The notes under the pieces: generated by a model
What the model saw: the letters and a program-made list of their open reading frames with translations, nothing else
Databases searched by the model: none
Told to the model about the DNA's origin: nothing
Program-made: the position numbers and the translations under genes
Shown: one piece after another, positions 16,131 to 23,230 of the stretch
Numbering within the stretch: the stretch's first letter is position 1
Layout: each line of letters begins with the position of its first letter
Assembly (NCBI GenBank): GCA_023415475.1
Contig: JAEZKL010000018.1
Span: 1 to 29,324 of the forward strand
Direction: 5' to 3'
DNA length: 29,324 nt
Source: Bacillota bacterium
GTDB taxonomy: Bacteria > Bacillota > Clostridia > Lachnospirales > Lachnospiraceae

Positions 16131-17976
16131 ATTCCTCTCCCTTCGTCACGTCGATATGAGTTCGGAGTTCATCCATTTCCTTTAGAAACTCGATAACATC
16201 ACCTTGGGAAAGATTTCTTAATATTCTGTTCACTGAGCCACTGCTGAAAATGTTATTAAGCACATACCGTCCATTCTCATAGACAATTAACGGTCTCACC
16301 TGATATGCTCTCTTTCTTGACATAAGCCGCAAAGCATTTGCAATTTTAGTAATCGGTTCTTCACCATCGTCATCGATATGGTCGTATAAAGGTACTATTT
16401 CATTGACATAACTGATGTATCGTTTTCCCTCAGGTGTTTTTTCCCAATGAATATCCATCTGTATTGATTTCGCTATCTGCTCCTCTGCTGCATTCTCACT
16501 TCGAAATAGGTTGGTATACATACCACCATTTTTCATATAATCAATAAGATCCGGAGTTGTAGTGGTATGAATCGTCGCAACTGTTGACCTTGTCCCGGCC
16601 TGACATAAGGAGAGATATCCTCCTGCATACTCAAAATTACTGATCTCCCCCAGCATCATGATGGCTGCATCCATCTTCTTAGCAATGGCAATAATATCGA
16701 ATAGAGGTACATCCTCTGATGCCCGAAGACAAACCGCATTCATGCTGGTATATGCACTATTAAGCCAAATCTCAAATTCCTGTTCCATCGTTCTAATGGG
16801 ATTTCTCCTGTCAAAGAAAACAGCGAGAGCTTTAAAGAATGTAGTCTTACCTGAATTCTGATCGCCGGATATCACCAAATTTAGACATCCTCTGGCAGCC
16901 CATTTGGATAGAGCTATAACATACTCCTTCCCTTCGTCTACTAATAAATCATCGATAGAAAGATTTTTCGCACTGTCAAATTTTCTTAAAAAGAATGCCC
17001 AGTGAGTGGCTATGATCGGTCGTATCACCACTACTCGGCAGCCATCTGCCTGATATGACAATTTATATCCGATTTTTGATGTAAGATGTCCTACGGAACC
17101 AAAGCGATAAAGGTTCTTGCATACTCTGATCAGATCTTTATCATCCTTGAAGCTTAAGAAGGATAAATGGATTGCCTTTCCCCGATAGAATATCCAGATG
17201 CTGTTATAGGTCATTGCTTTTCTTGTATCACCGGACTTCATAGCTTCCTCCATAAAGTTATATTGCTCTGAAGAAGCCCCGGATACACCGCCTGATATAC
17301 CATCAATTTTCTTGTCATATCTTAGAATATCTGCTACCGAATTACCGTATATCTCTTGATATATTCGCTGTGCGACAATTTCCAGCTTATCTACAAATCT
17401 TAATGGTACTGTCATAACTGAATACGCTGCATGGATATCATCGGATGAAATTTCATAGAAGGTACCATATTCATTACATTTCTCCCGATCAAAATTACAC
17501 ATATCATTTAATTTAGAAAAAGCTGTATTATCCTTCTCTCTGTTATACAGGGCATACAATATCTCAAATTTATCCTGCGCCTTCAGTTGACTCATCCTAT
17601 TGAAGGGAAGCACTATATCTATCGTTCTTTCATTAATACCATAATCATCTTGGAGAATTCTTTTTATCATATCCTTCATGTATTCCCGTTCTCCGACGTT
17701 ACCTTGGGCGCAGCTCCTGGTTGCTTTATTTAACCTTGCCTTCTGATGCTCCCTCTTCTTCGTTTCCTTTTTATTAATCTTAAGCTCGTATATATTATCT
17801 CCGGCAATCTCGCTGATTTTTAATTTTACGGCATCGCTCAGATATGCTAATGAATACACATCTGTCTTCCTATTTTCCTCAGCGTCAAGTTCCTTTTTAA
17901 ATATGAAATATATTAATATTAGGATTATCGCCATAATGATAGTGATCAGAATTATGTTAAGTTCGCTAAATGCCAT
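16120..17976 (-). CDS. CpaF/TadA-like secretion ATPase with N-terminal membrane helix
   Basis: 618 aa; ATG 7 nt after AAAGGAG. Residues 371-379 are the Walker A motif GDQNSGKTT (K377). Residues 437-445 (AAIMMLGEI) are the Walker B with E444 as the likely catalytic acid, and 461-474 (GTRSTVATIHTTTT) the His box with H470. These mark the type II/IV secretion ATPase family that hexamerises at the membrane base and powers pilus assembly. Unusually, residues about 8-27 (IILITIIMAIILILIYFIF) form a hydrophobic helix, whereas CpaF/TadA is normally soluble. Residues 28-340 hold the N-terminal domain. The gene lies 4 bp after the 272-aa MinD-like gene and overlaps the platform gene, so the motor and platform are made together. 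Confidence 0.9.
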   Translation of the reverse strand: MAFSELNIILITIIMAIILILIYFIFKKELDAEENRKTDVYSLAYLSDAVKLKISEIAGDNIYELKINKKETKKREHQKARLNKATRSCAQGNVGEREYMKDMIKRILQDDYGINERTIDIVLPFNRMSQLKAQDKFEILYALYNREKDNTAFSKLNDMCNFDREKCNEYGTFYEISSDDIHAAYSVMTVPLRFVDKLEIVAQRIYQEIYGNSVADILRYDKKIDGISGGVSGASSEQYNFMEEAMKSGDTRKAMTYNSIWIFYRGKAIHLSFLSFKDDKDLIRVCKNLYRFGSVGHLTSKIGYKLSYQADGCRVVVIRPIIATHWAFFLRKFDSAKNLSIDDLLVDEGKEYVIALSKWAARGCLNLVISGDQNSGKTTFFKALAVFFDRRNPIRTMEQEFEIWLNSAYTSMNAVCLRASEDVPLFDIIAIAKKMDAAIMMLGEISNFEYAGGYLSLCQAGTRSTVATIHTTTTPDLIDYMKNGGMYTNLFRSENAAEEQIAKSIQMDIHWEKTPEGKRYISYVNEIVPLYDHIDDDGEEPITKIANALRLMSRKRAYQVRPLIVYENGRYVLNNIFSSGSVNRILRNLSQGDVIEFLKEMDELRTHIDVTKGEEYAG

Positions 17977-17980
17977 TTGA

Positions 17981-18799
17981 CTACTCCTTTTCCACTACGA
18001 CACCTGCCAGCCTCAGTAGCTTCTCTGTCGAACTGATCGCTTTCCGGATGAAATAGTAATTGGGATTGTTCTTCTTGCACTGCAGGTTATTACGTATAAA
18101 GTCTGCTACCCTACCATCCATCTGAGCATCATGGTACCCTGTATTATAAGGAATCACATCTGAATTCTTTGAATTTATGTATTTGTGATATTTTTTACGG
18201 ATATTGTTCAGGTTATATTTTGACCGATAATCATAATTTCCGATAATATAGAAAATCTTATCCGGAAGCTTGTCCTTATAATTCTCGAAAAACAGATTAA
18301 TCACATTCATGTTCTGGCTTAAATTTACAATTATAATATCAGCTTCCCCCATAAGCTTTATAGAAAGCGGGTTACTACCGGAGCTTATATCTATGAATAT
18401 ATTATCACAATAAGCTTCAATGGCTTTCAGCAGTGGTAGCATTACTATATCCATTTCATAATCAAAGGATTCCCTAACAGTTTGTGTTGTACCCGGTAGT
18501 AGCTTCATATTCGTATTAGCAATTTCAGTACAACAATAATCCAACCATTCCTTCGTTAGTTTTTCCACCTTAAAATTTCGTGCTAATGCATCGATTCCAA
18601 TCTCTCGAAAAAATTTCCTGTACTTATTATTATCTGCATTAGCTTCCAGTAAGGGAGCCTCAAGGTTATTGTAGTTAAAATGCGTCTGGGTCAAGAGCCC
18701 GTTTTTATTAAAGTACTGTCCGGCAATTAGTGCTGTTGCCAGAAGATTACTCGTAGTGCCTGTCTGACCATGAACCGGTGCCCAATATAAAGCTTTCAT
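17981..18799 (-). CDS. MinD/CpaE-like P-loop-type protein (272 aa)
   Basis: ATG with GGAG 8 nt upstream. Residues 4-18 read LYWAPVHGQTGTTSN, placed where MinD/ParA-fold proteins have the deviant Walker A. Here the Gly-x-x-Gly-Thr-Thr core remains but both usual lysines are absent, so ATP hydrolysis is doubtful. FIDISSG and DIIIVNLSQN follow where the family has its Walker B and following strand. It ends NPNYYFIRKA..., closely matching the 279-aa protein at the cluster start (NPNYIFIQAVKKA), so the two are paralogues. CpaE-type proteins localise Tad machines to the membrane or cell pole; by analogy this may position the assembly. It lies directly upstream of the ATPase gene. Confidence 0.75.
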   Translation of the reverse strand: MKALYWAPVHGQTGTTSNLLATALIAGQYFNKNGLLTQTHFNYNNLEAPLLEANADNNKYRKFFREIGIDALARNFKVEKLTKEWLDYCCTEIANTNMKLLPGTTQTVRESFDYEMDIVMLPLLKAIEAYCDNIFIDISSGSNPLSIKLMGEADIIIVNLSQNMNVINLFFENYKDKLPDKIFYIIGNYDYRSKYNLNNIRKKYHKYINSKNSDVIPYNTGYHDAQMDGRVADFIRNNLQCKKNNPNYYFIRKAISSTEKLLRLAGVVVEKE

Positions 18800-18802
18800 A
18801 TC

Positions 18803-19462
18803 CTAGTCTCCATTCCTGGCCTTTCTATAAGCCTTTATAATTTCCTTCCTTGTAAAATCGCTGCACATAGATTTTACTTGATCAACCAGATACTTTTTAT
18901 ACAATTTTGATAGATTTAATGTGAACTCTTGATTAATGTGATTGTTCAGACAGCATTCATAGTCAGCATCATCCCTATATAGAACCTTGGTCTTTTCTAC
19001 AGAGATTGCGCTACTAATCTGCTGTGCTATGTGTTCTGCTACAATTTTCGTATAAACAGCATTTCGTACTAAAAGTAACTTTTCACAATGACATGCATCA
19101 TATTCTTCAAGCTCTGCTATTCGTCGTATGTTATATTCAAACAGATCCGTCACATAAACAATCTTAGTGAATAGATCACCAGATGTAACCGGCTTCTTCA
19201 TACCGCAATCAATTAATATATCATCATAGTTTGCCACTAGTTCTTCCGATACAGGCATATTGGTAAAGTCCACTCTCCTATAAGAAATGGTAGTCTCATA
19301 GGTATTGATATCAGATATTCGTGGCACCGAGAAGGTCAGTGCTAATGTTTCTGAGTTATCAACCACGAGAACTCTTCGACCTAACCTCTGCATAATTCTA
19401 GATAGATATAATATCGTATCAAAGCTTTCTATTCCGACGTAAGCCACAATATTATTCGCCAT
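18803..19462 (-). CDS. MinD/CpaE-like protein without a P-loop (219 aa)
   Basis: The start MANNIVAYVGIESFDTILYLS has the first beta strand and helix of a MinD-type fold but no Gly-Lys loop; RRVLVVDNSE and DDILIDCGMKK resemble the following strands, and KIVYVTDLFEYNIRRI the next. I judge it a non-catalytic relative of CpaE. It overlaps the CpaB-like gene by 11 bp and is 3 bp from the 272-aa gene, so translation of the three is coupled. The ribosome site is poor (AAGGATGG about 11 nt upstream, inside the overlapping gene), in line with coupling. The C-terminal half has many basic and Cys residues without a recognised motif. Function inferred from position only. Confidence 0.68.
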   Translation of the reverse strand: MANNIVAYVGIESFDTILYLSRIMQRLGRRVLVVDNSETLALTFSVPRISDINTYETTISYRRVDFTNMPVSEELVANYDDILIDCGMKKPVTSGDLFTKIVYVTDLFEYNIRRIAELEEYDACHCEKLLLVRNAVYTKIVAEHIAQQISSAISVEKTKVLYRDDADYECCLNNHINQEFTLNLSKLYKKYLVDQVKSMCSDFTRKEIIKAYRKARNGD

Positions 19463-20474
19463 ACTCCATTACACCATCCTTTTCATCCTGCTCTTCTGCA
19501 TCATAGAAGTAATCAGAGTCTTCACTCCCCAGTTCTTCGGTTTCTCCAGCATCCTTACCCGCGTCCGTACCCTCAATGATTTTCTTCTCTTCACTTTCCT
19601 CTAGCTTTTTCTTTTCGCTATTTATTATAGCTTCATTTTGTTTGTAAGGGTTTATATCCCAGTTAATCTCTGAAACATCGGTTGACATACTGTTCGCTAA
19701 GCGATTTTCTAATGCCTTTCTAACATCTTTTTCTAATTCCCGGGAACTTCTTTCCAGGATGTTTGGATCTGTTTCCAAAAGCTCCAAAATTGAAAGACCG
19801 GGAATATACGTAACCTCTGATGCATCCTGGATGGAGGGTTCGATATACTTCGTTGTTATAAGTTGAGTTCCAGGATATAAAGCAGCATCAACAATAGCAG
19901 CTGACATTCTTAGTATCTCCTGTGCATCAAGCCATAAATAGCACATCACCGAGCTTTCTGTAATTCCCTTAATTACTTTTTTAGATAGCACAACAAAGCT
20001 TTCTCCGTTTGGAAAAACAATCCTTACATCAATCGTGTCATTACTGATGATATTTGAATTAATATTAAGTATCTGATATTCTATCTCCCTAAGCTCTGAG
20101 GATACTTTTGTTTCAGTTAACATAGTTTTTATTACCTGCGTATTCGAAGGAATATCAATTAATGCCAGTTGTCCAATTTCATGATTGGTAATAAAGCTGT
20201 TCTGTGGTTGAGAAGAGTATACCGTCATCCTTTTCACATTATTCTCAGTAATAGCATCGCCTGCTTCGATATCATTCATAGCTACGAATACATATCTCTG
20301 ATTTTGCTTTATGTCATTCTCAACCTCTGCTAGTGATGCTTTATATTCGCTTTTTATCTGGTTCGCAACAAATATGGTGGTTAATAAAGAAGCACCCCCG
20401 ATAATGACAATACAGATTATTGCAACTATGATATACTGCTTTGTAGTGCGCCTCAATCTAAAATCTATCTTCAT
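19452..20474 (-). CDS. CpaB/RcpC-like SAF-domain pilus assembly protein
   Basis: 340 aa; ATG overlaps the previous TGA (ATGA). One membrane helix at about 14-36, then a SAF-type domain at about 60-120 (RYVFVAMNDIEAGDAITENNV, VKRMTVYSSQPQ, GQLALIDIPSNTQVIKTML in consecutive parts), the hallmark of CpaB/RcpC. A further beta-rich domain spans about 125-225 (DTIDVRIVFPNGESFVVL). The C-terminal 60 residues are a charged tail rich in Glu, Asp and Lys. In Gram-negative Tad systems CpaB meets the secretin; here no secretin exists, so it may organise the wall-facing side of the platform. It sits between the small membrane protein and the MinD-like genes. Confidence 0.85.
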   Translation of the reverse strand: MKIDFRLRRTTKQYIIVAIICIVIIGGASLLTTIFVANQIKSEYKASLAEVENDIKQNQRYVFVAMNDIEAGDAITENNVKRMTVYSSQPQNSFITNHEIGQLALIDIPSNTQVIKTMLTETKVSSELREIEYQILNINSNIISNDTIDVRIVFPNGESFVVLSKKVIKGITESSVMCYLWLDAQEILRMSAAIVDAALYPGTQLITTKYIEPSIQDASEVTYIPGLSILELLETDPNILERSSRELEKDVRKALENRLANSMSTDVSEINWDINPYKQNEAIINSEKKKLEESEEKKIIEGTDAGKDAGETEELGSEDSDYFYDAEEQDEKDGVMEYGE

Positions 20475-20713
20475 TGTTCACCTCTGATATTCAATTTGAT
20501 TAATAAAAAACTTAAGATAATGAAAAGAAATAATAAGAGAAAATAGTATCTGGTAATCTTCGGCATCGCATAGTTATGTTCTTTTTTTATTTGTTTCGAC
20601 CGTCGTTTGATAAACCTTTCTTCATAAAATCCAATGCAGTATAAAAGGATGCAAAAGAGAACAATTCCTATTAATCCAATTAACAGAATATGAAATATGG
20701 TTATCTGCCACAC
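20471..20713 (-). CDS. Small two-helix membrane protein
   Basis: 80 aa from GTG at 20713, with AAGGAGAT 6 nt upstream; it overlaps the 279-aa gene by 13 bp and the CpaB-like gene by 4 bp. Helices at about 5-30 and 56-73 flank a strongly basic loop (RFIKRRSKQIKKEH), which predicts a cytoplasmic loop with both ends outside. I do not recognise a family. Its tight overlaps on both sides argue for a real component of the machine, perhaps an accessory of the platform. Confidence 0.7.
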   Translation of the reverse strand: MWQITIFHILLIGLIGIVLFCILLYCIGFYEERFIKRRSKQIKKEHNYAMPKITRYYFLLLFLFIILSFLLIKLNIRGEQ

Positions 20714-21540
20714 AGAGATATCTCCTTCTGCTTTGCTAATGCTTCCATCTTCCTTAGTACTATATGGGATGCCTTTTTTACCGCTTGAATGAATATGTAA
20801 TTCGGATTTTCTTTATTGCAATTGATATTTCTGGAGATAAATTCATGAACATATCCATTATGGTACGCATTCTCATATCTTTCGTTATCCGGGAAGGGAA
20901 TCATGAATTCAGGTGAAATGTTATATTGATTGGATACCTGCTTAAGAGTATATAAAGAATGATGATTATAATGGCTTATAATAAAAACAGCCTTCGAGAT
21001 TAGAGAAGAATAATTAAGGAAGAAATCCTCTAGAACACTTGATTTTTGGCATAAATTAACGATGATGAGATCTGCCTCTTCAAGAATAATTTTTGTACTT
21101 AAATTATTATTACTGGCTGTATCAATAAAGCATAAATCTGAATTTTCCTCTACCATACGAAACAGAGGTTCAATGCAATGATCTAATTCATAATCAAATA
21201 TTTCATTATGTAATATTCTGCTTTGCGGGATGTAATATAGATGATGATTAATTATCTCTGTGATATATGATTTTAGAATTCCGGGACGAGAGTCTCCACG
21301 ATAAATCTTACGGAGTAAACCTTCAAAACCACTTCCGTCATAATAATTCGTACCTACATCATCCAATATATTTGCTCTTGCTCCTCCGTTATAAGCCCTT
21401 CCAAGGTTATGGCTACACAGATGATTCTCCATAGAAATGATGGAATAGGAACTTCGAATAGCACAGGCTACACTAATAGCAGCTAAGTTAGCTGAAACTG
21501 TGCACATCTCATTCGCATTGCTCCAGAAAGATACCTTCAC
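20701..21540 (-). CDS. MinD/CpaE-like protein with destroyed P-loop (279 aa), first gene of the cluster
   Basis: GTG start 8 nt after AAGGGGG; the overlapping ATG two bases upstream stops at once. The N-terminus VSFWSNANEMCTVSANLAAI aligns with LYWAPVHGQTGTTSNLLAT of the 272-aa paralogue, but the Gly-rich loop is replaced by Asn-Glu-Met-Cys, so nucleotide binding is unlikely. LCFIDTASNNN and ADLIIVNLCQKSS match the paralogue's FIDISSG and ADIIIVNLSQN. The C-terminal region ending NPNYIFIQAVKKA is also shared. A sigma-A type promoter lies about 85-110 bp upstream. Probably a scaffold or localisation factor; role inferred. Confidence 0.75.
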   Translation of the reverse strand: MKVSFWSNANEMCTVSANLAAISVACAIRSSYSIISMENHLCSHNLGRAYNGGARANILDDVGTNYYDGSGFEGLLRKIYRGDSRPGILKSYITEIINHHLYYIPQSRILHNEIFDYELDHCIEPLFRMVEENSDLCFIDTASNNNLSTKIILEEADLIIVNLCQKSSVLEDFFLNYSSLISKAVFIISHYNHHSLYTLKQVSNQYNISPEFMIPFPDNERYENAYHNGYVHEFISRNINCNKENPNYIFIQAVKKASHIVLRKMEALAKQKEISLCGR

Positions 21541-21622
21541 ATTAAAACCCCCTTATTAAATTAAAATTGGGAAAATAAATTGATAAATAGATTAAAGTAA
21601 TTAGATTTAGAAAGATATTTTT

Positions 21623-21651
21623 ATAATAATCCAGAATACATTATTTGTAAA
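21623..21651 (-). promoter_or_regulatory. Sigma-A type promoter of the Tad-like cluster
   Basis: On the minus strand TTTACA (21651-21646), a 17-nt spacer and TATTAT (21628-21623), each one base from consensus. It predicts a start near 21616 and a leader of about 75 nt before the GTG at 21540. Confidence 0.6.
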
Positions 21652-21747
21652 TAACTTTATGACATGAAAAATATACAAACTTTTTAGCGTTTTATGTATA
21701 TATATAACAATTTATGTTTTTTTATTACATTCATATCCTTCCATTTA

Positions 21748-21776
21748 TTGATATACAAACATTTGTATGGTATAAT
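21748..21776 (+). promoter_or_regulatory. Near-consensus sigma-A promoter with palindromic spacer
   Basis: TTGATA (21748-21753), exactly 17 nt, TATAAT (21771-21776). The spacer region carries ATACAAA-CA-TTTGTAT (21753-21768), a 7+7 bp inverted repeat placed where a repressor would block polymerase. It drives the GNAT gene at 21901. Confidence 0.75.
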
Positions 21777-21900
21777 CAGATTGACCCCAATTATAAATCA
21801 GGTAATTATTAACCTCATTCAATAAAATCGGTATTATGATATTTCCGTTTAATTAGTTTGAAATTGATATAAAAGCGAGTCATTAATAGAGGAGAAAAGC

Positions 21901-22443
21901 TTGAATATAAAATTTAGAGATTTACAAATGTCAGACAAAGAATATTTCTTATTATGGATAAAAGATAAAGAAGTTATTAGATATTCTATGTCTATATTTC
22001 AAAAAATGACGGAAGATCATGAAATATCACATTGGTTTGATAACCTACTTTCTGACAGAATTTCATATAACAAAGCTATTGTCGATAATACAACCGACAA
22101 GTTAATAGGATATGCCGGAATAACAAGAATTAATAATTTAAATTCATCAGGAGAATATTTTATTTTTATAGGCGACAAAACTTATCACGGAATAGGTATT
22201 GGAACTTTCGTTACGAAAGAAATAGTCAAATTAGGATTTGAAGAACTAAATCTTAACAGGATTATGCTTACCGTTTCAGAAAAGAATGTGGGAGCAATTA
22301 AAGCGTATACAAAGGCTGATTTTAAGATAGAAGGTGTAATGAAACAGGCTTTTTTTAGAGATGGTCAATATCATGATAAAGTCATTATGGCCATCTTAAG
22401 AGAAGAATGGATTAATACTAATTCTTCTCCAATAGCGCAGTAA
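21901..22443 (+). CDS. GNAT-family N-acetyltransferase (RimJ/RimL-like)
   Basis: 180 aa from TTG at 21901, with GAGGAG 6 nt upstream. The fold is GNAT: an N-terminal FRDLQMSDKEYFLLW, the acetyl-CoA loop near YHGIGIGTFVTKEIVK (about 94-109, Gly-x-Gly-x-Gly in place of the usual Arg/Gln-x-x-Gly-x-Gly), then LNLNRIMLTVSEKNVGAIKAY and a final DGQYHDKVIMAIL, typical of the GNAT_3 group that includes RimJ/RimL-like and some sugar N-acetyltransferases. Substrate unknown. It is the only plus-strand gene of the window and has its own strong promoter with a putative operator; it is probably monocistronic, ending at a hairpin. Confidence 0.85.
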   Translation: MNIKFRDLQMSDKEYFLLWIKDKEVIRYSMSIFQKMTEDHEISHWFDNLLSDRISYNKAIVDNTTDKLIGYAGITRINNLNSSGEYFIFIGDKTYHGIGIGTFVTKEIVKLGFEELNLNRIMLTVSEKNVGAIKAYTKADFKIEGVMKQAFFRDGQYHDKVIMAILREEWINTNSSPIAQ

Positions 22444-22466
22444 AGGAGGGAGAGTAATCCCTCCTT
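22443..22466. terminator. Hairpin after the GNAT gene
   Basis: AAGGAGGGA pairs perfectly with TCCCTCCTT around a 6-nt loop (22443-22451 and 22458-22466). No long T-tract follows on the plus strand; on the minus strand TTTA follows. It probably ends the GNAT transcript and may also serve the opposing MBL gene. Confidence 0.55.
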
Positions 22467-22531
22467 AGCCTATGTTTATGACAGTAATAATATGAATACA
22501 GCTTTTAAGCCCAGCTTCTTAAAAATACTCT

Positions 22532-23158
22532 TTAATCATTGATAATAGTCTCAACATCAGAACCCATTTCCAACTGTATCTCTTCTCCAGCCTGCACTAT
22601 CAGCCGATTCTTCGCTGTGAACGTCTCCGCCATCTTCATATCGAACAACTCTCCGGGCTTCATATGTATTGGAATAGCATGCTTAGCACCGATTAGCTCG
22701 GCACACGCTGTCGCTTCTTTGGCCTCCATATTATAGATGCCGTCGATCGGAAGCAAAGCATAATCTATGTTCATCGCAGCCATATCCTTCATCTCTTCGG
22801 TAGTTGAGGTGTCTCCGGAGCAGTAGATCTTTACTTGATCCACGGTAACAATATAGCCGACAGCCTCCTCTTTTCTATGATTTCGATTATAGGCCGGTAC
22901 TGCCTGAATGTGAATCCCATGAATATCAAAGCTTTGATATTGCCCTGCTGTAAGGGCTTCCTTCTCTTGAATTACAGTACAATCGGGTTTCTTCGTAACG
23001 AGCTGCAATTGATTATGATCTCTATGCTGATGGGTTACCAGAATAAGATCAGCCGGAACCTCATATCCCTTCCCTGCATATGGATCAACATAGATTACTA
23101 CATTATCATTGCTTATAATCCGATAGCTTCCATGTCCCTGATACAATAATCTTGCCAT
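22532..23158 (-). CDS. Metallo-beta-lactamase-fold hydrolase (UlaG/YtkL-like)
   Basis: 208 aa from the ATG at 23158, chosen because GGGGAGG lies just upstream; a longer frame from 23194 would place that ribosome site inside the gene. The metal motif THQHRDHNQ (HxHxDH) follows LILVTH, then YCSGDTS and an HAIPIHM near the end supply further ligands expected in the fold. Proteins of this size and pattern are annotated as Zn-dependent hydrolases of the UlaG/YtkL type, with unknown or sugar-lactone/phosphodiester substrates. It lies 72 bp downstream of the amidase gene on the same strand and may be cotranscribed with it. Cytoplasmic; no signal peptide. Confidence 0.88.
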   Translation of the reverse strand: MARLLYQGHGSYRIISNDNVVIYVDPYAGKGYEVPADLILVTHQHRDHNQLQLVTKKPDCTVIQEKEALTAGQYQSFDIHGIHIQAVPAYNRNHRKEEAVGYIVTVDQVKIYCSGDTSTTEEMKDMAAMNIDYALLPIDGIYNMEAKEATACAELIGAKHAIPIHMKPGELFDMKMAETFTAKNRLIVQAGEEIQLEMGSDVETIIND

Positions 23159-23230
23159 ACTAAATTCCTCCCCATTGAATTTGGTTGTTCTCAAGTTACT
23201 GATTTATTACTAATTACATATCACCGCATT

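Larger units (their letters stand above)
21541..21900. other. Divergent intergenic region between the Tad-like cluster and a GNAT gene
   Basis: 360 bp, very AT-rich. It contains the leftward cluster promoter (21623-21651), the rightward promoter with a palindromic spacer (21748-21776) and untranslated leaders of both transcripts. No RNA gene or terminator was recognised. Confidence 0.6.
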
